A stretch of DNA of 49,633 bases from positions 1 through 49,633 of the forward strand of contig VAXH01000059.1 of the NCBI GenBank assembly GCA_005883955.1. Direction: 5' to 3'. The position numbers and the translations under genes were made by a program. The stretch comes from Actinomycetota bacterium. Its GTDB lineage: Bacteria; Actinomycetota; Thermoleophilia; Gaiellales; Gaiellaceae. Position 1 is the first letter of the stretch. Each line of letters begins with the position of its first letter. This document shows positions 1 to 8,757 of this stretch, piece after piece. Below the pieces are notes generated by a model, which was not told the origin of the DNA, ran no database searches, and saw only the letters and a program-made list of their open reading frames with translations.

Positions 1-1
1 C

Positions 2-1786
2 AACCACATGATCCAGGCGCTGAAGGCGCAGTCTCTGTACCACCGCGACGACGACTACGTGATCCAGGACGGCGAAGTCAAGATCGTCGACGAGTTCACT
101 GGCCGGATCATGGAAGGCCGGCGGTGGAGCGAAGGCCTCCACCAGGCCGTCGAGGCGAAGGAGGGTGTCGCGATCCAGGAAGAGCACGTGACGCTGGCGA
201 CGATCACGCTCCAGAACTACTTCCGCCTCTACGAGAAGCTCGGCGGCATGACCGGTACGGCCAAGACCGAGGAGAAGGAGTTCGTCGAGATCTACGGCCT
301 TCACGTCGTCGAGATCCCGACCAACGTTGCAGTCGCGCGCGACGACCATAACGACTTCATCTTCAAGACGGAGGAGGCGAAGTTCAACGCGGTCATCGAC
401 GACATCGTCGAGCGCCACGAGAAGGGCCAGCCCGTCCTCGTCGGCACGATTGCGGTCGAGAAGTCGGAGTACCTCTCGCAGCTGCTCCAGCGGCGCGGCG
501 TCCCGCACAACGTGCTGAATGCGAAGGAGCACGAGCGTGAGAGCGAGATCATCAAGGACGCCGGCCAGCCGCACGCGGTCACGATTGCGACGAACATGGC
601 CGGCCGCGGCGTCGACATCAAGCTCGGCGAAGGGATCACTGAGCTCGGCGGTCTCTACGTGCTCGGCACCGAGCGCCACGAGGCGCGCCGGATCGACAAC
701 CAGCTGCGCGGGCGCTCAGGCCGCCAGGGCGACCCCGGCGAGACCCGCTTCTACCTCTCGGGTCAGGACGAGCTCGTCCGCCTCTTCGCCGGCGACCGGA
801 TCCACAACATCATGGAGCGCTTCAAGGTGCCCGACGACCAGCCGATGGAGGCGGGCATCCTCTCGCGCCAGATCGAGAACGCGCAGAAGAAGGTCGAGGA
901 GCAGAACTTCGTCGCGCGGAAGAACGTGCTCAAGTACGACGACGTCCTCAACAAGCAGCGCACCGTCATCTACGAGCAGCGCCGGCGCGTCCTCGAGGGC
1001 CAGGACCTGTCGGAGGAGGTGCGCGCCTGGGTCGACGAGGTGATCGCGCGCATGGTCGCCCACTTCACCGAGAACGATTACGCCGAGGAATGGGATCTCG
1101 AAGGCCTGGTCAAGGCGATGGACGCGACCTACGTGCAGCCGCCCGAGGAGCTGATCACTGTCGATGAGCTCCGCGAGGACCTCGGCTCGCTGACTCGTGA
1201 GACGCTGATCGAGGACTTCACCGAGGAGGCGCAGGAGCGTTACGCGGCCAAGGAGCAGGAGCTCGGCCCGGAGCTTATGCGCGAGCTCGAGCGCTTCATC
1301 ATCCTCCAGGTCGTCGACACGCGCTGGCGCGAGCACCTCGAGAACATGGACTACCTGCGCGAGGGCGTGCACCTCCGCGCGATGGCCCAGAAGGACCCGC
1401 TCGTCGAGTACACGTCCGAGGGCCACCTGATGTTCGAGGAGCTGAACGCTGCGATCCGCGAGGAGGTCGTCGGCCATCTCTTCCACGCGCAGCTCGAGCC
1501 GCAGGACGCCGACGAGCTGCAGCGCCTGCAGGAGGCGCAAGCCGCCGAGGCCGCGGGGCTCGCGTACGAGCACAACCAGGTCGCCGGCTCGCAGGCGATC
1601 GGCGCAGCCGCTCTGGCCGACGGGGGCAGTGGGAACGGCGCCTCGGTCACGGCGGGCGGCCTCTTCGCCGGCGGCGGCTCGGTGGCGACCGCGACGCGGA
1701 CGGTCGCCCCCCGCGAGAAAACGGGCCGCAACGACCCGTGCTGGTGCGGCTCGGGCAAGAAGTTCAAGAAATGTCACGGGGCTTAG
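2..1786 (+). CDS. secA: Preprotein translocase subunit SecA, C-terminal part (5' end outside window)
   Basis: Open reading frame continues to the window edge; motifs TNMAGRGVDIKLG, LRGRSGRQGDPG and the C-terminal zinc motif GRNDPCWCGSGKKFKKCHG. Confidence 0.97.
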   Translation, partial: NHMIQALKAQSLYHRDDDYVIQDGEVKIVDEFTGRIMEGRRWSEGLHQAVEAKEGVAIQEEHVTLATITLQNYFRLYEKLGGMTGTAKTEEKEFVEIYGLHVVEIPTNVAVARDDHNDFIFKTEEAKFNAVIDDIVERHEKGQPVLVGTIAVEKSEYLSQLLQRRGVPHNVLNAKEHERESEIIKDAGQPHAVTIATNMAGRGVDIKLGEGITELGGLYVLGTERHEARRIDNQLRGRSGRQGDPGETRFYLSGQDELVRLFAGDRIHNIMERFKVPDDQPMEAGILSRQIENAQKKVEEQNFVARKNVLKYDDVLNKQRTVIYEQRRRVLEGQDLSEEVRAWVDEVIARMVAHFTENDYAEEWDLEGLVKAMDATYVQPPEELITVDELREDLGSLTRETLIEDFTEEAQERYAAKEQELGPELMRELERFIILQVVDTRWREHLENMDYLREGVHLRAMAQKDPLVEYTSEGHLMFEELNAAIREEVVGHLFHAQLEPQDADELQRLQEAQAAEAAGLAYEHNQVAGSQAIGAAALADGGSGNGASVTAGGLFAGGGSVATATRTVAPREKTGRNDPCWCGSGKKFKKCHGA

Positions 1787-1836
1787 CTTGAAAGTCCGCC
1801 AGCGGCTGTCGCCGCTGCCATGACGACTTTCAAGCT
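1785..1836 (+). repeat. Copy 1 of a nested hairpin module: 12-bp outer stem AGCTTGAAAGTC/GACTTTCAAGCT, inner hairpin, 3' bulge ATGAC
   Basis: Perfect 12-bp inverted repeat 1785-1796/1825-1836; inner stem 1798-1806/1811-1819 with one mismatch; unpaired C1797 and ATGAC 1820-1824. Same layout as 9686-9731 and 9737-9780. Confidence 0.75.
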
Positions 1837-1933
1837 TTCGGCGTTCCGATCAGCGCTTGTGAGCCGTCCCGGGCGAAGCTCGGAACGGCTGCCGGGCGGA
1901 TTCACTAACGCCTGTTGACGTGACCCGAAAAGC

Positions 1934-1950
1934 CAGGTGTCCGACACCTG
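1934..1950. repeat. REP-like palindrome CAGGTGTC-C-GACACCTG followed by ATTTTG
   Basis: Perfect 8-bp inverted repeat with a 1-nt centre, intergenic. Confidence 0.5.
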
Positions 1951-2014
1951 ATTTTGTCAAGGCGTCCTTCGTGCCAAAACTGGGGCATTTTCGCCTCTCG
2001 CTACCATCGACCCG

Positions 2015-3122
2015 ATGACCGAGCCGACACAGCAGCCGTTGGAGCACCAGCTCGAGGAGATCGGGACCCAGCTCGCCTGGGTCCGTGATTACCTTTGACC
2101 CGGAACGGTTGAGGCGTCGCATCGCCGAACTCGAGCAGGAGCTCGGCGCACCGGGATTCTGGGACGACCAGCAACGCGCGGCGCGCGCTTCGGCCGAGCA
2201 CGCGCGGCTCACGAGACGGCTCGAGCGCTACGAGCGGCTCTCTCGCGACTACGAGGACGCGCGCGAGCTCTTCGCCATGGACGGCGAGATGGCCGACGAG
2301 ATCGCCGCCTCGATCGCGCCGCTTCGGCGCGAGCTCGACCGCCTTCAGGAGGACGCCTTGTTCACCGGCGAGTACGACGGCGGCGATGCGGTCGTCACGA
2401 TCCACGCCGGTACCGGAGGCACGGATGCCCAGGACTGGGCCGAGATCCTCCTCCGCATGTACCTGCGCTGGGCTTCCGACCGCGGCTTTCACGCCGAGCT
2501 CGTCGAGGCGAGCCCGGGGGAGGAGGCGGGTCTGAAGTCCGCGACCTTCACGGTCAAGGGCGAGAACGCCTACGGAATCCTCAAGGCCGAGCGCGGCGTG
2601 CACCGGCTCGTCCGCCTGTCGCCCTTCGACCAGGCACACCGCCGGCACACGTCCTTCGCGCAGGTGATCGTCAGCCCGCTGCTGCCCGAAGACGAGAGCG
2701 TCGACCTCGACGAGAGCGAGCTGCGAATCGATACCTACCGGGCGAGCGGCGCCGGTGGACAGCACGTCAACAAGACGGACTCGGCCGTCCGGATCACCCA
2801 CCTCCCGACCGGCATCGTCGTCCAGTGCCAAAACGAGCGTTCCCAGGCGGCCAACAAGCAGACCGCCCTGAGGATCCTCAGGTCGCGGCTGGCCGAGCTC
2901 GAGCAGGAGAAGCGCGAGCAGGAGCTCGCCCGCGAGCGAGGTGCCGCTCAGCAGGCCGACTTCGGCAGCCAGATCCGCAGCTACGTCCTCCAGCCCTACC
3001 AGCTGGTCAAGGATCACCGGACCGGATACGAAAGCGGCAATACGCAGGCAGTTCTCGACGGCGACCTCGACGAGTTCATCCACGAGTACCTGCTCGCCAA
3101 GGCAGCAGGCACCGTCATGTAG
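2015..3122 (+). CDS. prfB: Peptide chain release factor 2, with programmed +1 frameshift: join(2015..2095,2097..3122)
   Basis: ATG2015 opens MTEPTQQPLEHQLEEIGTQLAWVRDYL then CTT TGA C (2093-2099); the +1 frame continues DPERLRRRIAELE to 3122 with GAGGQHVNKTDSAVR. Confidence 0.95.
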
Positions 3123-3176
3123 GTCCGAAGGCTTGGCTAGACTCTTCTGCTCGAAGCCCTACCGGAGCGACCGCTC

Positions 3177-3977
3177 ATGGTCGCTCGCTCGACCCCGGTT
3201 ATGGACACAGAGCTGAAGACAGACATTCCGATCGACCTTGTCGAACGGGCCGAGGTAGACGGCGACGGCGCCCTGCCGACGCCGACCGCGGGCGCGATGA
3301 TCGTCTTCGACGCGGTCCGCAAGATCTACGAGCCGAACGTGGCCGCGCTGACCGACGTTTCCTTCGTTATCGAGAAGGGCGACTTCGTCTTCGTCGTCGG
3401 CGCCTCAGGCTCGGGCAAGTCGACGGTGATTCGGCTCGTGTTGAAGGAGATCGAGCCGACCTCCGGCAAGATCGTCGTCGGCGGCCGCGACCTGACGCGC
3501 CTGAAGCGCTCGAAGGTGCCGTATCTGCGTCGCAACATCGGCTGCGTCTTCCAGGACTTCAAGCTGCTCCCGGACCGCACGGCGGCCGAGAACGTCGCCT
3601 ACGCGCTGAAGGTGCAGGGCGAGGGCAGCAGCTCGATCCGCCGCAAGGTGCCAGAGGTGCTCAATCTCGTCGGGCTCGCGCACAAGATGAGCTCGCTTCC
3701 GGACGAGCTCTCGGGCGGCGAGCAGCAGCGCGTCTCGATCGCGCGCGCCGTCGTCAATCACCCACCGCTTTTGATCTGCGACGAGCCGACCGGGAACCTC
3801 GATCCCGACACGTCGGTCGGGATCATGCAGCTGCTCTACCGGATCAACCGCGCCGGTACGACGGTTGTCATGGCGACGCACGACCGCGAAATGGTCGACA
3901 AGATGCGCCGCCGCGTGATCGCGCTCGAAGACGGTCGGCTGGCCCGCGACGAGCGGCGTGGGGGATACGCCTCGTAG
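3177..3977 (+). CDS. ftsE: Cell division ATP-binding protein FtsE (conserved core starts at ATG 3297; N-terminal extension of up to 40 aa)
   Basis: Walker A GASGSGKS, signature LSGGEQQRV, Walker B LLICDEPTGNLD; followed by ftsX. Confidence 0.93.
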   Translation: MVARSTPVMDTELKTDIPIDLVERAEVDGDGALPTPTAGAMIVFDAVRKIYEPNVAALTDVSFVIEKGDFVFVVGASGSGKSTVIRLVLKEIEPTSGKIVVGGRDLTRLKRSKVPYLRRNIGCVFQDFKLLPDRTAAENVAYALKVQGEGSSSIRRKVPEVLNLVGLAHKMSSLPDELSGGEQQRVSIARAVVNHPPLLICDEPTGNLDPDTSVGIMQLLYRINRAGTTVVMATHDREMVDKMRRRVIALEDGRLARDERRGGYAS

Positions 3978-4858
3978 TGGCTCGCTCCAAGCTCCTGCTG
4001 TCAGAGGCCGTGCGCTCGCTGTTCGCGAACGTCTCCACGACCGCCGCGGCGACGATGACTGTCCTGATCGGGATGTTCCTGCTCGGCTTCCTGATCGGGC
4101 TCTCAACGTGGGCCTTCTCGCTCAGCAACCACTACAAGCACGAGCTCGTCGTCAAGGTTTACTTCAACCACGGCGTCGCGGACAACGGCAAGGAGGTCAC
4201 CGACGTTCAGAGCAAGCTCCTTGCCAATCCGCTGGTCAAGTCCGTGACGCCCGTCTCGGCCGAAGAGGGCCTGAAGCAGATGCGGAAGAAGAACCCCGAG
4301 CTCTTCAAGGGCTCGACGCTCCCCTACAACCCGCTCGGGCCGGCCCTGACCGTGCAGCCGAAGCGTGGGGAGGACACCGTCAAGATCGCCGACTCGCTGA
4401 ATCCGGCGCCACCCGGGGTGCACGACGTCAACTACGGCAAGAAGACCGCGCACAAGCTGCTGACGGCGGCCAAGGTGATCGACATCTTCTTCGTCCTTGC
4501 CGTGATCGTCCTGCTTGTCTCCTCGACGCTGCTGATCGGGAACACCATTCGGTTAGCGATCTTCTCGCGCCGGCGGGAGATCGAAGTGATGAAGCTTGTC
4601 GGTGCGACGAACTGGTTCATCCGCGGCCCGTTCATGCTCGAGGGCCTGATCACGGGCCTGGTCGGCTCGCTGGCCGCGATTCTCCTGCTCGTGCTGGGCA
4701 AGGAGATCGCGCTGCCGCGGATCATGCCGCACGTGATCCGGGCCTCAGACATCCACGCCTGGCCGTTCGGGGTGACCGCGCTGATCATCCTCGGCACCGG
4801 GCTGCTGCTCGGTGCTGCCGGCTCCGGCCTGACGATCCGCAGATTCCTGCAGGTTTAG
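3977..4858 (+). CDS. ftsX: Cell division permease-like protein FtsX
   Basis: GTG start overlaps the ftsE stop by 1 nt; product VARSKLLLSEAVRSLFANVSTTAAATMTVLIGMFLLG... with the FtsX four-TM pattern. Confidence 0.92.
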   Translation: MARSKLLLSEAVRSLFANVSTTAAATMTVLIGMFLLGFLIGLSTWAFSLSNHYKHELVVKVYFNHGVADNGKEVTDVQSKLLANPLVKSVTPVSAEEGLKQMRKKNPELFKGSTLPYNPLGPALTVQPKRGEDTVKIADSLNPAPPGVHDVNYGKKTAHKLLTAAKVIDIFFVLAVIVLLVSSTLLIGNTIRLAIFSRRREIEVMKLVGATNWFIRGPFMLEGLITGLVGSLAAILLLVLGKEIALPRIMPHVIRASDIHAWPFGVTALIILGTGLLLGAAGSGLTIRRFLQV

Positions 4859-4887
4859 CTGAGGCGTCGCTTGCGATGCCGATTGGA

Positions 4888-4914
4888 GGCCGTGCGGGCT
4901 TTGCCCGTGCGGCC
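4888..4914 (+). terminator. Strong hairpin after ftsX (12-bp stem, 3-nt loop)
   Basis: GGCCGTGCGGGC ttt GCCCGTGCGGCC, fully paired with two G-U pairs; no clear U tract. Confidence 0.5.
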
Positions 4915-4941
4915 GTCTAAACCCGGTGAAAGGAGAGCAGC

Positions 4942-6618
4942 GTTTACCGAACCGAGTCGCGCGTCGGTCTAGAGCCAGTTGTCGTCGAGCTCGCCCGACG
5001 GGGCAAGCTGCTCGTCGGCGAGCCGTACTTCACGCCGGGCGTGCCGATCGTGGTCGACCGCAAGGGCGCCGGAGAGGCGCGGCCGGGAGATCTGGCTGTG
5101 GTTTCCGGCCGGCGCGGTCGTGCGCGTGTGCAGAGGATGCTCGGCTCGGCGAGGCGGATCGAGAATGTGCTCGAGGCGCTGCTCGTCGACACTGGGGCGC
5201 GGCAGGGCTTCGAGCCTCATGACGCCCCTGCGCCCTCTCTGGAAGGGCGCGTCGACCTCCGCGACGAGCTCTCCTTCACGATCGACCCGGAGACCGCGAA
5301 GGACTTCGACGATGCGCTGACGTTGAAAGAAGATCGGGCGTACGTCCACATCGCCGACGTCTCCTACTTCGTCCCGGCCGGGACACCGCTCGATCGCGGC
5401 GCCGCCGGGCGCGCGTTTTCCACTTACGTGCCGGGAGGCGTCGCGCCGATGCTGCCGCCGGACCTCTCGGAGGATCTCTGCTCGTTGCGGCCGCACGAAG
5501 AGCGCCTCTGTGTCACCGTCGAGATCCCGCTCGACGGCGGCGTGCCCAACTTCTACCGCTCCGTCATCCGCAGCCGCGAACGCCTCACCTACGGTCGCGC
5601 CGAGGAGATTCTCGCCGGCCGCGAGCGTGTCGAGCCCGATTTGATCGAGGCGCTGAGGCGCGCGGAAGCGGTTTCCACCGAGCTGCGCCAGCGGCGCTTC
5701 GACCGTGGAGCGCTGCGCGTCGAATCGCCCGAGATCGAGTTCGAGTTCGACTCGAACGGAGGCGTCGCGCGCGCCTGGCGCGCCGAGGAGGCGCACTCGC
5801 ACATGCTCGTCGAGGAGCTGATGATCATCGCGAACGAGCGCGTGGCAGCGCTGCTCGCCGGCCGGCGCCGAGAGGCGCTGTTTCGGGTGCACGAGCGGCC
5901 GGAGCCGCAGGCGGTCGAGCTGCTGCTGGCGAAGCTCGCAGACCTGAAGGTGCCGACCCCGCCCGCGCCGGAAGACCCCTCGCCGGCGGACGCTGCCATG
6001 CTCGCGGCCGAGGCGAGCGAGTTCGTTACCGAGTACTCCTCGAACTCGGGGCGTGGGAGGGAGGCTTTCCCGTCGCTCGTTCTGCGCGCGCTGAAGCAGG
6101 CCCGCTACGACCCACGCAACCTCGGCCACTCCGGCCTCGCGAGCTCCGCCTACTGCCACTTCACCTCGCCGATCCGCCGCTACCCCGACCTCGTCGTCCA
6201 CCGCGCGTTGTTGCGCGAGCTGGACATGGCCGGAGACCCGGTACCGCCCGATCTGGGCGAGCTCGCCGAGCACACGTCCGAGCGGGAGCGCGCCGCGGCC
6301 GATGTCGAGTACCGCGCGGACGACATCTGCCTGGCGTGGCTGCTTGACTCCGAGCTCTACGAACGGGGCTGGGACGAGCCGTTCGAGGGCGAGATCATCG
6401 GCGTCATCGGCTCGGGTCTTTTCGCCCGCTTCGGCGAGGTCTTCGAAGGCTTCCTGCCCGCGCGCCGCCTCGCAGGCGACTACTTCGAGCTCAACGACCT
6501 CGGCACTGCCCTGGTGGGCCGCCGCGGCGGTGGCACCTTCCGGCTCGGCGATCCAATCGACGTGCGCGTCGAGTCGATCGACAAGCCCGCGGGAAAGGTC
6601 GAGCTGGCGCCGGCTTAG
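4942..6618 (+). CDS. RNB-domain exoribonuclease (RNase R/II family); start uncertain, ORF track start is GTG 5041
   Basis: DLRDELSFTIDPETAKDFDDALTL, HIADVSYFVPAGTPLD, HFTSPIRRYPDLVVHRAL. Coding potential extends upstream of 5041. Confidence 0.88.
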   Translation, partial: VYRTESRVGLEPVVVELARRGKLLVGEPYFTPGVPIVVDRKGAGEARPGDLAVVSGRRGRARVQRMLGSARRIENVLEALLVDTGARQGFEPHDAPAPSLEGRVDLRDELSFTIDPETAKDFDDALTLKEDRAYVHIADVSYFVPAGTPLDRGAAGRAFSTYVPGGVAPMLPPDLSEDLCSLRPHEERLCVTVEIPLDGGVPNFYRSVIRSRERLTYGRAEEILAGRERVEPDLIEALRRAEAVSTELRQRRFDRGALRVESPEIEFEFDSNGGVARAWRAEEAHSHMLVEELMIIANERVAALLAGRRREALFRVHERPEPQAVELLLAKLADLKVPTPPAPEDPSPADAAMLAAEASEFVTEYSSNSGRGREAFPSLVLRALKQARYDPRNLGHSGLASSAYCHFTSPIRRYPDLVVHRALLRELDMAGDPVPPDLGELAEHTSERERAAADVEYRADDICLAWLLDSELYERGWDEPFEGEIIGVIGSGLFARFGEVFEGFLPARRLAGDYFELNDLGTALVGRRGGGTFRLGDPIDVRVESIDKPAGKVELAPA

Positions 6619-7544
6619 TGCCTCCCGGTGCGTAGCGGCGGCGTCGCGATCCGCGGCACTTTCACCTTCGGCCCGGCATTGGGACGCAGCACCACCCTCG
6701 TGCCTGGCTCGAAGTAGCGAACCGGGAAGGCGTTGGAGACGCGCGCACCAGTCTTCGTCCGGAGGATGCGTCGGTAGGGGTCGTACGCCGATGTGCTGAT
6801 GTTCAGTGGCGTCCCGGCGCCCGTGTAGAGGAGCACGTCGTGCAGCAAGCGGCCCTCACGCGTGTACGGATAGATGTTGTCCACCGGGGCCCCGTTGTAG
6901 GCGAGCCCGGGCACGGGCTCGGTCTGGATGACGACCGGTTCGGCGAGCAACGGCTGCGCTCCGTGCGAGAGATGGATGGCGACGGGGATGACGGCCGCGA
7001 GCAGGAGGAGGTTCAAAACGGCGAGCGGCAAACGGGCCCCGGTCGTCCGTCTGGTCCAGAGGCCGAGGGCGATCGATGCCGCAACCGAGGCCAGAATCAC
7101 AGCGGCCCCGATCTTCGCGTTCCCGATCCGCGGCAGGTACTCGTGCGACGGCGACCAGCTTGCGCCTGCGGCGAGCGCGAGGGCCGCGACGGCGACGTAG
7201 CCGCGAACCGCCCACCAGATCGGCGCGAGCTCACGCACGAACCGCAGCAAGGCGGCGAGCCGCGGGCTGCTCAGCAGCCGCTCGAGCGTGCCGCGCAATC
7301 CTGCGGTTGCCGGCACCGTCGACGGATGGAGGCCGGCGGCCGACCGCAACTCAGCGGCGAAATCCTCGGGCGGCCCCAACTGGGCCGCGACCGACCCCCC
7401 GGTCTCGGATGCGGTTTCGTGGAGGGACGCCTCCACCTCCGCGAGCAGGTCGTCCCGCTCGTCGGCCGGCACATCGCCGAGCGCAGCCCGGACCCGAGCC
7501 AGGTACGTCTCGACCTCGGAAGGAACATGGGCTGCTGTGGTCAC
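6615..7544 (-). CDS. HAAS/DUF1700-like membrane protein
   Basis: N-terminal VPSEVETYLARVRAALGDVPADERDDLLAEVEASLHE plus TM segments; GTG 7544 overlaps the padR stop. Confidence 0.7.
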   Translation of the reverse strand: MTTAAHVPSEVETYLARVRAALGDVPADERDDLLAEVEASLHETASETGGSVAAQLGPPEDFAAELRSAAGLHPSTVPATAGLRGTLERLLSSPRLAALLRFVRELAPIWWAVRGYVAVAALALAAGASWSPSHEYLPRIGNAKIGAAVILASVAASIALGLWTRRTTGARLPLAVLNLLLLAAVIPVAIHLSHGAQPLLAEPVVIQTEPVPGLAYNGAPVDNIYPYTREGRLLHDVLLYTGAGTPLNISTSAYDPYRRILRTKTGARVSNAFPVRYFEPGTRVVLRPNAGPKVKVPRIATPPLRTGRH

Positions 7545-7876
7545 GCAGTCACCTCCACGTCGGTTTCGAGCAGGGTCGAAAGTGCTTGAGAGAACTCGGC
7601 CCAATCCTTGCGGGCCTCCGCCAGCTGAGCGCGGCCTCGGGCCGTGATTCCGTAGTAGCGCCTGTGCGGCCCCTCGTCCGACGGCTCGACGTAGGACGTG
7701 AGCGCTCCGGCCCGATAGAGCCGGCGCAGCGTGCCGTACACCGACGCATCCCCAACATCGTTCAGACCGGCGGACCGCAGACGCCGCAGGACGTCGTAGC
7801 CATACCCGTCCTGCTCGGCCACGACCGCGAGCGCTGCGGCGTCAAGTGTCCCCCGGAGCAGTTGGCTGCGATCCAT
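7541..7876 (-). CDS. PadR family transcriptional regulator
   Basis: MDRSQLLRGTLDAAALAVVAEQDGYGYDVLRRL...SVYGTLRRLYRAGAL...RRYYGITARGRAQL, PadR winged helix. Confidence 0.9.
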   Translation of the reverse strand: MDRSQLLRGTLDAAALAVVAEQDGYGYDVLRRLRSAGLNDVGDASVYGTLRRLYRAGALTSYVEPSDEGPHRRYYGITARGRAQLAEARKDWAEFSQALSTLLETDVEVTA

Positions 7877-7889
7877 TAGCGCGATGGAT

Positions 7890-7912
7890 ACTACTGTGCG
7901 GTGAACAGTAGT
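7890..7912. promoter_or_regulatory. Candidate PadR operator ACTACTGT-N7-ACAGTAGT
   Basis: Perfect 8-bp inverted repeat, 14 bp upstream of the padR ATG in the padR/smpB divergent region. Confidence 0.6.
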
Positions 7913-7927
7913 GCAAGTATCTTGCTC

Positions 7928-8392
7928 ATGATGGCCAGAAACGGCGTGAAGCCGATCGCCGAGAACCGTCGTGCGCGGCACGACTATCACCTGCTGGACC
8001 GCTACGAGGCCGGCCTGCAGCTCACGGGCACCGAGGTCAAGTCCTTGCGCGACGGACGAGTGACGCTCGGCCAGGCCTACGCGGACCTCCGCAACGGCGA
8101 GGTCTGGCTCATCGGCGCGCACATCGACGAGTACGCCCAGGGAAACGTCGCCAACCACGAGCCCGAACGAGACCGAAAGCTGCTCCTGCACCGCAGGGAA
8201 ATCGAGTCTCTGATCGGCCAAGTGCAGCAGAAGGGTCTGACGCTCGTGCCGACGCGGATGTACTTCAAGAACGGCCGCGTGAAGCTCGAGCTGGCGGTCG
8301 GCCGCGGCAAGGAACAGCGCGACAAGCGCCGGGACATCGCCAAGCGCGACGCCCAGCGCGACATCGAGCGCGCGCTCAGGCGCCGGCGCTGA
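7928..8392 (+). CDS. smpB: SsrA-binding protein SmpB
   Basis: KPIAENRRARHDYHLLDRYEAGLQLTGTEVKSLRDGRVTLGQAYADLRNGEVWL; ssrA lies about 0.9 kb downstream. Confidence 0.96.
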   Translation: MMARNGVKPIAENRRARHDYHLLDRYEAGLQLTGTEVKSLRDGRVTLGQAYADLRNGEVWLIGAHIDEYAQGNVANHEPERDRKLLLHRREIESLIGQVQQKGLTLVPTRMYFKNGRVKLELAVGRGKEQRDKRRDIAKRDAQRDIERALRRRR

Positions 8393-8757
8393 TGCGCGTG
8401 CTGCGGCTCGCCTGGCTCGGGATCGCCACCGACGAGTCCGACGCGATGTCGCACTTCCTCCGCGACACGCTCGGGCTGAAGGTCGAGTTCGAGCAGCCGC
8501 AAACCCTCGAGTTCTCGACCGCCCAGGACGACCGGATCCAGGTCTTCGGGCCCGGTCATCGTTACTTCGACCTCTTCCGCGCGAACGCCGGTGGGCCGGT
8601 CGCCCTCTTCGAGGTCGACGACGTTGCCGCCGCGAGGGAGGAGCTCGATCGCGCGGGCATCGAGCTCGTCGGCGAGCTCGAATCCGACTCCGTCTGGGAG
8701 TGGTTCAACTTCCGTGCGCCGGACGGAAACCTCTACTCGCTCGCGGCGCGGAGGTGA
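8392..8757 (+). CDS. VOC (glyoxalase/dioxygenase-fold) family protein
   Basis: Start overlaps the smpB stop (TGATG); MRVLRLAWLGIATDESDAMSHFLRDTLGLKVEFEQ...NFRAPDGNLYSLA. Confidence 0.85.
   Translation: MRVLRLAWLGIATDESDAMSHFLRDTLGLKVEFEQPQTLEFSTAQDDRIQVFGPGHRYFDLFRANAGGPVALFEVDDVAAAREELDRAGIELVGELESDSVWEWFNFRAPDGNLYSLAARR

Noticed and set aside
716-1777. Long antisense ORF (353 aa) opposite secA, and similar long ORFs at 2001..3083(-), 4969..6273(-), 38670..40883(+), 45628..46974(-), 47277..49268(+)
   Set aside because: They lie fully opposite or in alternate frames of clear genes, have Arg/Ala/Gly-rich low-complexity composition typical of high-GC shadow ORFs, and show no family motif.
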